From Myotis daubentonii (lineage: Eukaryota > Chordata > Mammalia > Chiroptera > Vespertilionidae): a stretch of DNA of 64,000 nucleotides. The notes beneath the pieces were generated by a model. It was not told where the DNA came from and searched no databases. It saw nothing but the letters and a program-made list of their open reading frames with translations. Each line of letters starts with the position of its first letter. The first letter of the stretch is position 1. The DNA lies in contig NC_081847.1 in assembly GCF_963259705.1 (NCBI RefSeq), positions 72,313,754 to 72,377,753 on the forward strand, written 5' to 3'. Position numbers and translations under genes: made by a program. Of this stretch, positions 1 through 11,633 are shown piece by piece.

Positions 1-2429
1 TTCTTAGATTGGGGCCCAGAGATCTATGCTTTAAGGAGCCCTCTGGGTGATGCTGATACACACCCACATTTAAGAAATACTCATAGACTGTGACACACCA
101 ACACGCCACTTTCAGAATGCCCATTTTAACGCTTGATCCTTGAGGCTTCGGTGAGAGGTAGATAGGAGGAAAACTTAGGCTCAGAGTGATCAAACCAAGG
201 TTACAAATCAATTCAGAGCTTAGAGCTAAATCTCTTGACCCGAGGAACTCCCCAGTATGTGGACTGATGGAGCTTCCTCTGCAAGTGTCTGCTTGCATGA
301 GCAAATGGGTGATAGGGAGACTGCTCACTATGGAGACCAGCTGAGAATGAATGGCTGCCATGCCCTGTCGCAGTAGTCCTTTTCACCAGACATCTACTGT
401 GTCACTTCCATGTGCCAGACTCTGTACTAGGCACTGAGGGCAGAGGCTGGCCTAGGAAGGACATGCTAAAAGTAGGCAGAGGCTCATAGCAAAAATGTAC
501 AAGTTCAGGTATAGCTTAGTAAGGTACCAGAGGGCCCAGTCAGCAAGGGCAGGTGGGGATGTATTATGTGTATTCCTATGTGTCTCAGTTCAGATGGGTG
601 CAGTTTTCTGCTTCACTCAGGTGTCTGCATACAAATGTGAAATTTGTGTTATGCTCAGATTTTTTCCTAATATGTCAGTCATGATGGAACACATCCACAT
701 GACAGGGCACTGAGCAGGTAAACCATCAGGGCACTGGCAAGGTCCACCCCTTAAGCGTAGATATCATCAATAAGAGTTTGGTGGAGCCATTTTCTGAGGT
801 GGAAAACACAAAAGATGGGCTGGGGAAAGGCAGTGGGTTTAGGTCTGCATACCTTGTGTGTGAGGTGAAGACGTACAACTGGTGATGCTGTATGTAAACG
901 TGGAGCTCAGGGGAGACCAGCAGATTACCTCTCCCTCTGCCGTGAGAGGCACCTGATTGCACCTGGATTTTAGAATCAAAGGGACTTCTTAGCACCAATG
1001 AAAGCAATTTAATTCTCTTTCTTCATGCTGTTCTCTTGAGATGCCCTATTCACTTGCTTTTTTCATTCATCATTTTGTTCCTTTTGCTCCATTTAATCAT
1101 TCACCATCCTTCCTGAGATACAGGCCCGAGGAGCAAATGTGCTAATGTACATCAAAGTGCTTTTCAAAGCTCAAAATACTCTTTAGATGCTTATAATGAA
1201 ACCAGTCATCATTATTTGTTGCTGCTGCTGTTACGCATGTTATGATTATGAATCATCATATCAATGCAGGAAGTCTTACTTGTCCATTTCTCTGGGCTGA
1301 CTGGCTTCTGGAAGGGTGGACATATTCTTTTGTTGTTCTTCATCCAATGGGAAATCCCACTTCCAAACATGATGATCATATTGTCGTATGGACTCTCAGA
1401 GGTTTTCTTGTCTACAACAGTGGGTGGCTTCCTCTGGCACAGCCCCAACAGCAGACGTGCAGTGATATGAGTTGGGCCTAGGAGGCCTGTTTGGTGCCCG
1501 CGCAGCCTCACTTTGAATGCTGCCTCTGATGGGAAGTTCACACTCTTCCATGGCAGACTATCTCACTGCTGGGATCCGGGGTGGTTACTAGTATTCTCTA
1601 CCCAGTGATAGCCTGGTTATCATGGACTTCTAAATGGGGTCCTTTGTAAGAGCAGAGAATCTTCATTAGGTTTAAAAGAGTTGGAGCAGCAGAGGTAGAT
1701 GGGCAGAAAACTTAGGTTCAGAATTATTATCCGTTTGGAGCCAACAAGGAGAACCAAGGACAATGACATTGAGAATGGGGACCAAGCTCAGTAAGTAGAG
1801 AAGGCAGGTGAAATAAGAGGTGCAGACACAACATTGGTCCAGCTTGTCTCTGCATCACCCAGCATCAGGCAGAGAAACTCTCCCTCATTGTAGCCTAAAT
1901 CTGTCTCCATGCAACACTCACTTATGGATCCTGGTTTTGCTCTCAGGGGGCATATTCCTCCTTATCTCCAAAATAGGTCTTTAGCCACCTAAAGTGGTAT
2001 CAATCTCCAGAAAGCTCTTCCCTTCATCCCCCAGAGTCCTGCTTGAGCCAGAATCTGGGCAGCAGTCTTTTCATCATAGTTATGGAGTCACCAAGCAACA
2101 ATCCAGCAAGTCAAGTGGTCATACATCCCCCATAATTGCTTACTCCTGGGAATGTCAGGCCCAGTGCCTGGGAGCCCACTTCCTTGTGATCTCATGGCGT
2201 TCAGGCTCTCCACGGGAAGAGTGACTGTGTACAGCCAGAAACAGGACAGATGCTGCTGTTTGGAGGGTTCTCTTCCCATTCTCTCCACCTTCTGGTTGAT
2301 CGCACATTCTATGCTATTTACATATTTATGGATTTCTACTTAAAGTGGTATGTGTCTGCCACCCTCTTTTATCCAGCAGGTCATTAGAATTTGGTGAAAA
2401 AAATAGGGGCATTAGAACCAAAAAGAATC
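1..2429. other. unrecognised non-coding sequence
   Basis: I see no gene, RNA gene or confidently named repeat here. Open frames stay at or below 109 codons and resemble no family I know. A short stretch near 400-450 (a 'tgccagactctgtactaggc' phrase) resembles the end of an L2/MIR element on the minus strand, but is too short to call firmly. Confidence 0.5.
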
Positions 2430-2625
2430 TGGTTTTTATTTTAAGCCACAACTTGCTAGCTGGATAATAGGTTGCTTGTCTGTGCCTCAATCCCCCCCTT
2501 TTTTTCCATTTATGGGGTAGTGCAATACACCATTTCGTTGTGAAGCTTTAGTGAGATAAGTTATGTCTTTCAGAGAACCCAGCATATAGAAGCCCCTTAA
2601 TGAACTTTATTTAGAAATAAACCTG
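2430..2625 (+). repeat. MIR-type SINE relic
   Basis: The order of phrases is that of MIR: 'acttgctagctgga', then a 'cctcaatc' segment, a diverged A/T-rich middle, 'gtgagataag', and an 'agcatatagaagccccttaatgaa' end. The CORE order is preserved but heavily mutated, as expected of a mammal-wide SINE that stopped moving long ago. Confidence 0.6.
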
Positions 2626-4439
2626 AGGCCTGCGGAGAGGGTGTCAGCACCTAAACTGCTCTCCCTCACTGTGCCATGATGAGCCCTGTTATGAAGGAAT
2701 TCTCTAGTTGCTGCTGTACTTTCTCAGACATTCGTGGGTTAGTACAGAAGCTCTGGTTGCTGCCGTGAAGGTGGGGAGTGTGTGGTCATGCAGATGTTGT
2801 GGCTTCCTTGATGTGTGGCTGCGAGCCTTGGAGGTGGCTGCGATGGAACCTCATGATGGGAGGAATGGGACTGGTCCTTTTTCTGATTCTGTAAGTCAGA
2901 GAGAGGCATGTTCTCCAGAGCCTCTTTCTTATGGGAGGTCAAGGCTAGTAAGGATGAAGCCTTGCAAACAGCAGGTAGAAGTGAGTCCTGAACCTCTGCA
3001 ACCAGCACCCTGAGGTGGGCACTGAGTTTCCAGTCTAGCTTGCCGTTCTAGGGCAGAGTGGAAACATAGAAAGAGGGAAAGAATCATTGAGGGTCTAGGT
3101 AGAAAAAAGCCACGTAAGTAGCCTTGGAAGGCCTTTCCACCCCCCCGCCCCCCATCTCGCTGTACAATGGAGGGGGGTGTGTGGACGGGGGATAACCATA
3201 ACCTGGATTAACTCTTAGGGCTCTGAATTAGAAGTAAACACAACTTCCTTCTGGGAAGGATGATAGGAGCACAGACATCTAACTGCCCTGCCATAGTCCT
3301 GGTGAGATGATCCACAAATCTTAAGAAAAAAACATCAAAATTAGCCAATAGAAGTGGAATCACCATCTCACTCAACATCAAAGCAATGTGTAAAGACGAA
3401 TGGAGAAATCCACAGCATTGTGAAAAACTGGGGAAGGGGGACGGGTCTCCCATGGAGGCCATGCCATGCCCAAGGGACATTGTTTCTAGAGTGGTGCCGG
3501 TGAGCCCGCTGAAGGCAGCCATTGAAGGTGGACTGTGACGACCACTTACTAAAAAGATGTGGATTTGGGATAAGGTCCCTTCATGTACTTCCCCTCCACC
3601 CAGCTTCTGTGATGCCTCTGCTCTTCCCCTGGCGGGTAGGGCCCTGGAGGAGAGATGAGGGATGAAGGAGAGGAAAGCCTGCTCTGACCACACTCATTTT
3701 GGAACTGCTGTGTGAGCCAAAACGTATCTGCCGATGAGCAGGCTCTGCTAGGGCAGGAGACGTCATCTCCTCTCCTTGCAGACCCTCTCCCTCCGCTGCA
3801 CACACAGTGTCTATAAGTGGTTCCCGAAGCGCCCATCACTTGGCTTATGGGAGGGTAGGAGAAAAGATAAAGCCGTTTCCCCTTATGCCTACAATACACA
3901 ACCTCAGAGTCGCAACCCACACAGTCTCCTTATTGTATAGGCTGAGTGTGGTGTTGGAGTGAAGAGTGAGGGGCCAACTGGAAGGGGCACCTGGAAGTGC
4001 CTTAGCTACCCTCTGCAGGATGTGGCAGTAGTTACCGCTTAATCGTCTCGATGTTGTAGCCTTGCTAAAATCCTAAAGCATCAAGAAAAGCCTTATTAAA
4101 CATCTTGTTACTCGTAGATTTTTCTGCCACCCCATGCTCCCTAGAGGACGCGGACCACCCGGAAGGTGAAGTACAATAGCTCAATAAACATAACTGGTAA
4201 ATGCTTCCCCAATCCCTCCTAACTTGGAAGGTTGAGATTTGAGGGAAAAATGAGCGACAGAGAGGCATTAATGATAAGAAAAGCTAACTGTGTTTGTTTA
4301 TCAGGCTAGTTGAATTTAAAAGAAATAACTCCAAACTATATTAAAATTTGAGGTCAATCATTAGTATAGCTTTGGAAATCTTGAGGCAACCACAGAAGGA
4401 AAATGGATGATTATAGTAATGGAACCAGTGGCTACACAA
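2626..4439. other. unrecognised non-coding sequence
   Basis: There is a cytosine-rich low-complexity patch near 3140-3155. Two overlapping minus-strand frames (3208-3693, 161 codons; 3549-3920, 123 codons) show no domain, signal peptide or recognisable family. I treat them as chance. Nothing else is supported. Confidence 0.5.
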
Positions 4440-4645
4440 TTAGAGTATCTATCATATGCAAGGCCCATAGTGTCGGGCTTGTTTTGAGTATTTTCTTGTA
4501 ATTCCTGCAGCAACCTAGTGGGGTGGGTATAATTATCTCCACTGACTGGAAGGTAAATGACCTACCCAACACCATATATCTGGCCCAGTGGCTCAGCTGG
4601 GAATCGAGCCTTAATTATATAGCTACAAACTCAAGCTTTTTCTAA
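4440..4645 (-). repeat. MIR/L2-type relic
   Basis: In plus orientation the sequence reads as the reverse complement of MIR: an interval about losing 'cctgcagcaacctagtggggt', then 'ataattatctcc', 'gaaggtaaatgacctaccc', 'ggctcagctgggaatcgagcc'. The order and spacing match the family; identity is low. Confidence 0.65.
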
Positions 4646-4664
4646 TGTGACCCCAGAATCTAGC

Positions 4665-6430
4665 ATCATTATGAAAGCATAAGGCACCATGACCAAGTTG
4701 GTTTCATTCCAGAAATACACTGATGAAAAATGTTGAATGTAAGAAAAACTATTGGTATAATGCCTCATATCAGTAGGTCAAATGATAAAAACCATCTGAT
4801 CCTCTCCAGAGAGACTGAAAGTAATTTTAAAAACTTCAGCCTTCATTACTGATCAGAATTCTTAGTAAACTAGGAACAGAAAGGCACTTTCTTATTTGTA
4901 GCAGAAAATGTTCTTGTAGTTTCAAAGCCTTAAGAGAATAAACTAAACAAACAAACCAAAGGTTATTAAAACGAAGACATTTCAGTATTATGGTCTGACT
5001 CAGAGCAAATAAACAAAAATCAATAGCCATATGCCAGGAATAGCCATTATAAATATATAATAAAATGTATCCTATTCTCAAATGCAATTAAAATATAAAT
5101 ATTTAGGAGTAAACACAGAAATGTGCAGAATCTATACAAAAATGCACACACCTACAAAACTTTATTGAGGATGATAAAACAAGGCCTGAATAAATGAGGA
5201 GATATATCATGTTGTTGGATTAGCAAATTTAATATTGGGAAGATATCAATTCTCCCCAAATTAATTTATGGGTTTAATACAACTGCAATCAAAAGCCTAA
5301 TGGGATTCTTTTTGGAACTTGACAAAGGGATTTGAAAATTGATGTGGAAGAATTTACAGGAGAAAGGGGTGAAGAACACTTTGAAAAAGCAGTGGTGGTG
5401 GGGAATTCACTGTGAACATCGACATTTGTTATAGCTGTAATAAGTAAGCCCAGAAAAATCATTCAGTATGTAGTGAGACCAGGTTTTTAAAGTTTATGTG
5501 AATGGAGACCTGCTTAACAAATAATATATTTGTAATTGGTTAATAATTTGGAAAAATGGAACCCATTGCATACATATCATGATATGCTCTATAAGTTCTG
5601 GACCTATTAAGAACTTAACTTAAAAGCTGAAAAAGCAAGAACCAGAAAAAAATAAAGTGTTGTTCTTGTACTAGGAGGGACTTTCAATTCATTAAATGCA
5701 AATAAATATACTATAGAATCAGAGTTTACAAATTTTACAACATCAAAAGGGGAAAAGGAGAAGAAAAATCTTCTATACTGTATTAACAAAATTTAAAAAA
5801 GCAAATGGATCAACTGGATGTGGGGAAATATGTAACAAAATTGAGAAAGAAAGAAATAATCTTACATATAAAAGAGCTCTAACAAGTTAATAAAAATGCT
5901 ATCACACTGCTACAAAAAAGGCTAAAGGGTATAATCATGCAATTGACAAACAAAATATGAATGGTAAAAAAGAATTTGGTGAAAAACAAAATGTTCAGTG
6001 TCCCAGATAAACAAATAAATGCATTTCTAACCTATAACATTACCAAAGTAGTATATGTATGTTTTATTGCTACTAACCAGCATTAGCAAGGAGCAATGAA
6101 GCAGGCATTTCTGCATGTGGGTTAACTGGCACAGAATACTTAGAGGACAGTTTGCTAATTTCTTTTTAGCAAAATAATCAGAGCTGCTCAAAAAGGGTTG
6201 TATACATAGAGGGCATCACTGCATTCTTTGTGAGGGCAAAAACTTGGAAATCACTTAAGTGCATCGCCAGTAGGAGAATAGTTAAATACATTTTGTGCAC
6301 GCCCATAGTGGGAATCTATGCTGGTATTGCAAACCATGTTTGTACAGAATATCTGATGGCATGGGTCAGCGTTCATGCTATAATAAGTAAACAAAACAAA
6401 AAAACCTTACAAAACCACATATGCCAATAA
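4665..6430 (+). mobile_element. decayed LINE-1, ORF2 3' part and 3' UTR
   Basis: Plus-strand sequence follows L1 ORF2 order: 'atgaccaagttggtttcatt' (reverse-transcriptase region), a 'gataaaaaccatctgatc' motif, then near 5240-5350 the segment for the minor-thumb region ('caattctccccaaattaatt', 'gcaatcaaaagcctaatggg'). It is riddled with stops and frameshifts, so no protein can be made. After about 5600 the match fades into an A/T-rich tail typical of an old L1 3' UTR; the right edge is approximate. Confidence 0.75.
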
Positions 6431-7100
6431 GTCCCAATTTTTCAAAATATAACTATGCAGCCCATCTATCGGCTGGGGCCAGTTTATCTGCTAGAGCTCT
6501 AAAGCATTGGCATGAATCCCCTGTTCCAGATCCTGCCACGAGACCTCTGGAGATTCCCGGTGGAGCACATATGGCCCCATTCACCGCCTGCCTTGACTTA
6601 TAGGACCTCACTGTTTCTCTGCGCTGTCCTAACTGGTGTGGATCTGGCCCCTCCCACACCCTCGCCACAGCTACAGGAACACAAGGCAGTCTCCTGCAGC
6701 GTGGAACTACTCTTAGTGTTAGCCTGGACTCGGGCAAGGGACTACTACCCAGCAAACAATTCAAAATCCTCCCACAGACGTAAAGTCCTTTCAGTGGGCA
6801 GGTTTTTTTCACCTTTCCCTCTCCCACACCCCTCCCCCAAGATCACCCACAGGTGCTGCAAAGTGTTCTCTTTACCAGCGCAGTTCACCTTTCCCTAAAT
6901 CAGTTTCCAGCTTCAGGTTCAGGCCCCTCTTTGCACACCTTTTGCATTGAGGTGAACATTAAGGGGGGCCTGGGGAGGGTGGCTAATGCTGAGATCAAAG
7001 CCTTTATTTTAATGGGAACAGCCCTCCCTCAAAAGTATTTTTTAAATTTACCTGCATCGTGTACTACATGCACAGATACACATAGCATATATCAGGTATA

Positions 7101-7103
<3 letters not shown>
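6431..7103. other. unrecognised non-coding sequence
   Basis: A moderately GC-rich stretch (about 6440-6900) followed by A/T-richer DNA. Plus (6512-6898, 128 codons) and minus (6453-6827, 124 codons) frames overlap on opposite strands and neither looks like a known protein. No repeat is recognised. Confidence 0.4.

Positions 7104-7142
<39 letters not shown>
7104..7142. repeat. (TG)n microsatellite
   Basis: A pure TG dinucleotide tract of about 39 bases, ending at 'gtatgagg'. Confidence 0.98.
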
Positions 7143-7145
<3 letters not shown>

Positions 7146-7419
7146 AGGTTATGGGTCACTGTCAGTGTTTTCTCTTTGTTTTGCTGTACTGTATGAAATT
7201 TATACAACTTAAAAGTAGGTTTCCCCCTTAGAATTAAATGTGAATGTGAGAGGTTGTTATAAGTGTAAAGCACTCTGTATAAATGTGGGAGGTTATTTTT
7301 TTTATCATATTTAGTGAGTGATTGACATTCCTGCAAAATACAGGAATTGCTGCACATTTGCAGAACCCTGGGCTGCAAACAAAGCATTAGACTGCATTCA
7401 AATGGAGCAAAGCACAGTC

Positions 7420-7590
7420 AGATGAGAGGTTGGCCCTTAGGTCCGTGTGGGTTTGAATCCAGGTTCTGTCATTAAGATGCTGGATAGCTTTGGGCAATCT
7501 GCTGAACCTCTCTGAACCAGTTTCCTCATCCGTTGAATAGGGATAATACTGCTCACCTCATTGGGTAGAAATAAGGGTCATTAATATTAA
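7420..7590 (+). repeat. MIR SINE relic
   Basis: Shows the MIR signature in order: 'gtttgaatccaggttctgtc', 'gctttgggcaatctgctgaa', 'ctctctgaaccagtttcctc', 'gaatagggataatactgctc'. This is the tRNA-derived part followed by the core region. Confidence 0.85.
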
Positions 7591-7609
7591 TGGTGGCTAA
7601 GAATGCACT

Positions 7610-7742
7610 GACTCAGCTTGCAATCCACGAGGAAGGTATGATCCATCATCACCATCACTACCATGGCTTAGAGAGGTTAAATACTTTGTTCCAAGCACAA
7701 AGCTGAGGGAGTGGCTGAGATTAGGGCCCCTGGAGTCTGATT
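7610..7742 (-). repeat. MIR/L2-type relic, opposite orientation
   Basis: The stretch 'cttagagaggttaaatactt ... aagctgagggagtggctgag ... ggagtctgattcc' is the reverse-complement MIR core seen throughout mammalian genomes. It sits next to the plus-strand MIR just upstream, so the two are separate insertions. Confidence 0.7.
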
Positions 7743-7757
7743 CCAGTCCCTGCTCTT

Positions 7758-7816
7758 TTAAAATATAGACCTGGTTCATAGGTCAATGCTCAACCACTGA
7801 GCCACATTAGCCGGGC
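7758..7816 (-). mobile_element. very short Ves SINE 5' head with perfect target duplication
   Basis: The minus strand starts like a Ves SINE ('gcccggctaatgtggctcag', then 'tggttgagcattgacctatg' and 'aaccagg') and stops before the B box. It ends in a few A/T bases instead of the normal SINE body. It is flanked by a perfect 15-bp direct repeat, CCAGTCCCTGCTCTT, at 7743-7757 and 7817-7831. The perfect repeat marks a genuine retroposition of a 59-base piece, not a deletion relic. Confidence 0.8.
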
Positions 7817-7831
7817 CCAGTCCCTGCTCTT

Positions 7832-8749
7832 CCCCCACCTGGCGATATAACTGTAAGTCCCCAGCATAATGCCCAGAACTTAGTAGGTGCTTAGCAATTG
7901 GGAGCTTTTGGCAAGTTAACACCCTAGACTCCCTTTCTCTCTCCCTACCCAGGTCCTCCTCACCAGTAAACCCCAAAGTCTTCACTGCAGTGGGTCAGGG
8001 GGAAATGAGGAGCTACTTGCTGTGTTTCCAAAGGGACCTGGGAGGACCCATGATTTCAAGGGCTTGATATGCAGCCTCAGCCAAAAGTATGTGAGAGCCA
8101 GAGGAATCCCAGGGTGCCTTGCCTGTCACTGGCTACTTGGGAATGCGTCGGTTCTGCTACCCTGGGGAGAATGGGAGAGTTAGCTGCACAGAGCAGAGAG
8201 CACACACCTGCCTTGAGGCAGAGAGAAACTGACTGTGCAGGCAGACATGCGGGCAGCCACAGTCAGTCGTGGTTTCTCAATCACACCCACCATGGGCTGG
8301 TCTCACGGTCATTCTAAGATTCTTGAGGGACATTGTGGCAAAAGCTGGGGGATCCATGGGGACCCAGCAGGGAGTGCTTGGCCAACCACTATTTGCCATG
8401 TACTAGTAGACGTGCCTCGCTAGGGGTGTCTTAGATCATTAGGAGCATGTAACTCTTCCAACCAACCCTCTTCCTGGCTGGGCCCAGGGCTGAGAGAGGG
8501 TGCAGCTGCTACAGCTACTGTGGGGGCTGGGCTGTTGTTCCCGCTTGTCCTCTTCATCCTCAGGCATGAGAAAAACAGAGTAATCTCAACACGAAAGCAA
8601 AGTTTTGAAAATAGAAAATATGTGTATCCTGAATACCAATTAATGTTTTGCTGGCACATATTCAGTTTCAATCATTGACCTCATTCTTATTATGTAATTA
8701 TGTCTCATGTGCCATTTATAGTCCCCATCTGTCACTCAACGCCAAACAG
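7832..8749. other. mostly unrecognised sequence
   Basis: About 7850-7905 ('agcataatgcccagaactta gtaggtgcttagcaatt' in two pieces) resembles the end of a MIR/L2. The remaining sequence, including the GC-richer part at 8040-8420, shows no gene or repeat that I recognise. Confidence 0.45.
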
Positions 8750-9105
8750 TAAGTACTTTACAGATTATTAAGGAGTTTTCAACATTGTTTTAATGGCCCC
8801 ATAGTGTCCCATAGGGTCTAATTACAACAATTTACTAAATGATTCCTGTATTGTTGGATATTTGGGTGTTTTCCAAAATGTTGCCATCATTCCGCCGGTA
8901 GCCTTCCGCTTGAGTTATTTTCTTAGACTACATTTTAAGGAGTGCGGCATTAAAAGGTAGAGGTAACCTTATGGCTTTGCAACATTTCACAGATTGCTTC
9001 CAGTGAAATAATTATGCTATTTTATAATGACATGAGCACTTCCAGTGTAACCTTGATGGAGTTTTGTACTATATAATTTTTCTTTTAATTTTGCCAATTT
9101 CATAG
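8750..9105 (-). mobile_element. old LINE-1 3' part
   Basis: In the plus direction it reads as the reverse complement of a far-diverged L1 3' region: 'aatggccccatagtgtccca', 'tgttggatatttgggtgttt', and later a 'ccattaaaaggtagagg'-like segment corresponding to the usual 'gctgggtcaaagg' position. No coding capacity remains. Confidence 0.5.
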
Positions 9106-9119
9106 GCATGAAGTGATAT

Positions 9120-9622
9120 TTCAAGTCCACGTTAATTCATGTCTGTCTCTAACCTCCAGTTTTGCATTCTTCTCTGCCTTGCTCACATGTGCCAGCCATT
9201 CTAGTCTTTTTTCTGTTTCCCAAAACCACCGTGGCCAAGCTTTTCCCTACCTCGGGGTTCTTGCCCAAGCTGTTCCCCCTCCCTGGGACTCTCTTCCCAC
9301 GCACGCCCCTCCCCAGTTAACTCACCATCATCCTTTCCCTGTCCCTTTAAAAGTCATAGGACAGAGAGACCTTGGTTGACATCCTGTTCTTAATTAGTCT
9401 CCTTCCCACCTTCCTTTTAACCACTTATGGCACTCTTCCTAGAACTTACCCTAATTTGTAGTCAGCTAATTATTTGTGTGCCTGTTGGTTTATTGCATGC
9501 CTTTTCCATCAGACGATGCACTTCCTGAGGAAGTGCACCCTCATCTGTTCTGGTCACTCATGCCTGGCACCATGCCTGGCACATAGTAGGCCTTCAATAA
9601 ATAGGAGTTGAATGCATGCATG
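9120..9622 (+). repeat. L2 LINE 3' portion
   Basis: Contains the L2 order: 'ttgcattcttctctgccttg', 'ctgttccccctccctgggac', a leucine/proline-type degenerate frame, then the end signature 'gcctggcacatagtaggcct' followed by 'tcaataaatag'. This is the best L2 match in the window. Confidence 0.8.
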
Positions 9623-9624
9623 TT

Positions 9625-9830
9625 GTGTAGATAGATGTGTGCACTGCAGAAAATTTGAAAAATCATAAAAATAGACGGACAGAAATATAAATAACCCCAT
9701 ACAGCATCACTCAGTGATAACAACTGTTACCTAGTTGGTTTTTAAAAATAGTTTCATGTTTTATACTTAACTCATGAATCAATGTAGGGTTGTTGATTTT
9801 GGTGTTTGGTAAATGATGAGGTTTCAAACA
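9625..9830 (-). repeat. old LINE-like relic
   Basis: 'aaatttgaaaaatcataaaa ... accccatacagcatcactca gtgataacaactgttacct' matches a motif that recurs at 11205-11480, 40436-40600 and 54340-54560 in this window. I assign these to the reverse-complemented 3' end of ancient L1 elements. The class is tentative. Confidence 0.45.
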
Positions 9831-9868
9831 AAGAGGCATTGTGGAGGCAGGGTGAGAAGCCTTTAGGG

Positions 9869-10017
9869 CAGTGGTTCTCAACCTTCCTAAAGCCCCGACC
9901 CTTTAATACAGTTCCTCATGTTGTGGTGACCCCCAATTTCATTGTTACAAATTGAACATAATTAAAGCATAGTGATTAATCACAAAAACAATATGTAATT
10001 ATATATGTGTTTTGGGA
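9869..10017 (+). mobile_element. non-autonomous hAT element, 3' truncated
   Basis: Begins with the terminal sequence CAGTGGTTCTCAACC, then 'ccgaccctttaatacagttc ctcatgttgtggtgaccccc' and an A/T-rich body. This is the complementary arm of the family copied at 32046-32257 but in opposite orientation. No matching right terminus (GGTTGAGAACCACTG) is found before the match ends near 10017, so no target duplication can be assigned. Confidence 0.75.
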
Positions 10018-11200
10018 CCCAAAAATGCTTCCCAGCAGAAAGTGTGTCAGAGCGCGGGCCCTAATGGTGAGCTTGCTGCCTGTCAGGATGGCAGGGCAGA
10101 CCCCAGGCTGCAGTTCCAGAAGCTCATTCTGGGAGGGAAGCGCCAACCCTGTCCAAGGGGCCGGCACCATCTGCGTTTGCAGATCCTTTCTGGTACTACC
10201 TTCCTAGAGCCTCCTGTAAATATTATCTCTATTTCTCCTCACCACGAGTCGGAGACTGTTTGGCTAATCACCCCCATTTTCCACCGGGGAACACTGAAAC
10301 TCTCAGGAGTCAAGTGGCCTTCCCTAAGTTCCAGACTTTGCCAGGGTGTGGAATAATGTTGTCTTTCCAGGCTCTCCCACTTTCCTCTCTCAGGCCACCG
10401 CGGAAGGTTCCTGCGCACTGTGAATCTCGGGTTAACCAGATGGCCTGGAAGAAAGGTGGGGGTGATGGGGCAAAGAAGGCAGGGGTTCTGGTTTAGTTGA
10501 ATGTTTGTTTGTTTTTATTACTTGAAGGTTAAACAGCAAATCCATTTAAACTTGGCTGAGACTATTTCAGATAGGATGGTATGTGAACTAAACACAATAA
10601 AATTGAGCCCAGAGGACTATCTCTGAGAAGAAAGAAGTCAGGAGTCTGATCCTTAATTGCCTTAGAGTCGTGCATGCGCTTGACTGCTGTACCCACTCCC
10701 AAGCCTCTGATCAACGCCGCGGCATCTTAGATGTTTAAAGGCCTCGTCCAGGCAGCAAAGGGCCCTACCGCTGTCTTGCGCTGCACTAGACTTTAAGCTC
10801 CCTGAGCACAGAACTCTGGGCATCTCACCTGTGTCTGGCTGGCATACCTAGGGATTGAAGAGTGGAGGGGGGTACACATCCTCAGTCAGATGTGGCTATC
10901 AAAGCAACAGTATTCTGTATTACGGGGAGTTTAGGATTCAGAATGAGTGGGCAGTGTGTAATATGCCACATACGATATCCCAAGAGCATGACACTTCATT
11001 CTGGCCACATATTCACCAAGACACGGGATGAAAGAGACTACCTAGGAGAGTGCTAGTGTCATGGGGATGAGCTGTGAAACCCATCGTGTGAGCCGGATGC
11101 AGATGCTGGCCAAGATGTTTGCTTGCAAATTAGAGACGGTGCCTAGAGTATATGGCGGGAAAGATAATGCTGGGTTTCACGTTATAATGAAATTTTGTAG
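10018..11200. other. mixed sequence with MIR and L2 fragments
   Basis: A minus-strand MIR-like core lies at about 10205-10345 ('tattatctctatttctcctc' ... 'ggggaacactgaaactctca'). An L2-like plus fragment lies near 10785-10860 ('actttaagctccctgagcac'). The rest shows nothing I recognise. A 114-codon plus frame (10012-10356) crosses the MIR and is not a gene. Confidence 0.45.
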
Positions 11201-11204
11201 AGAC

Positions 11205-11500
11205 GAGGAAAGAAATATATTTTCATTATTTTTGTATTGGAAGATACAGGAAAACACGAAACAGTGTAAAAAGCACCCATAAATCACCACTCAGATATAG
11301 CTACTCCACATTTTGGTATAACGAACACTTCCCATTAGGGTTTTATCTTTTTAATTTTAATGCAGACTTGTACGTCCCCTTAGACAAACTTGAGCCAACT
11401 TGTTCGTATTGATCTGTAACTGATTTCCTTAACAGTATATAATGAATATATTTCCATGCGCTTACCCATTTTTACTTGAATAAATACAAACCTATATTGA
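11205..11500 (-). repeat. old LINE-like relic
   Basis: Same motif set as 9625-9830: 'gaaacagtgtaaaaagcacc cataaatcaccactcagata tagc', then 'attttggtataacg', followed by an A/T-rich segment with 'aacagtatataatgaatata tttcc'. Assigned by recurrence and by similarity to reverse-complemented L1 3' ends. Confidence 0.45.
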
Positions 11501-11633
11501 ATAACTCCATATACCAGGTATGGAAGTTTATATTACATTTGGAGCATGGTGAATTAGACATGATCTTGGTTTTTATGGATCCTGAAGACTGATGGGAGAG
11601 TCATTCATTACAATTCATGTGAATACAGAAACA

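Noticed and set aside
3208..3693. 161-codon minus-strand frame
   Set aside because: No recognisable domain or family, no supporting exon signals, and a second long frame overlaps it in another phase. Likely chance in GC-richer DNA.
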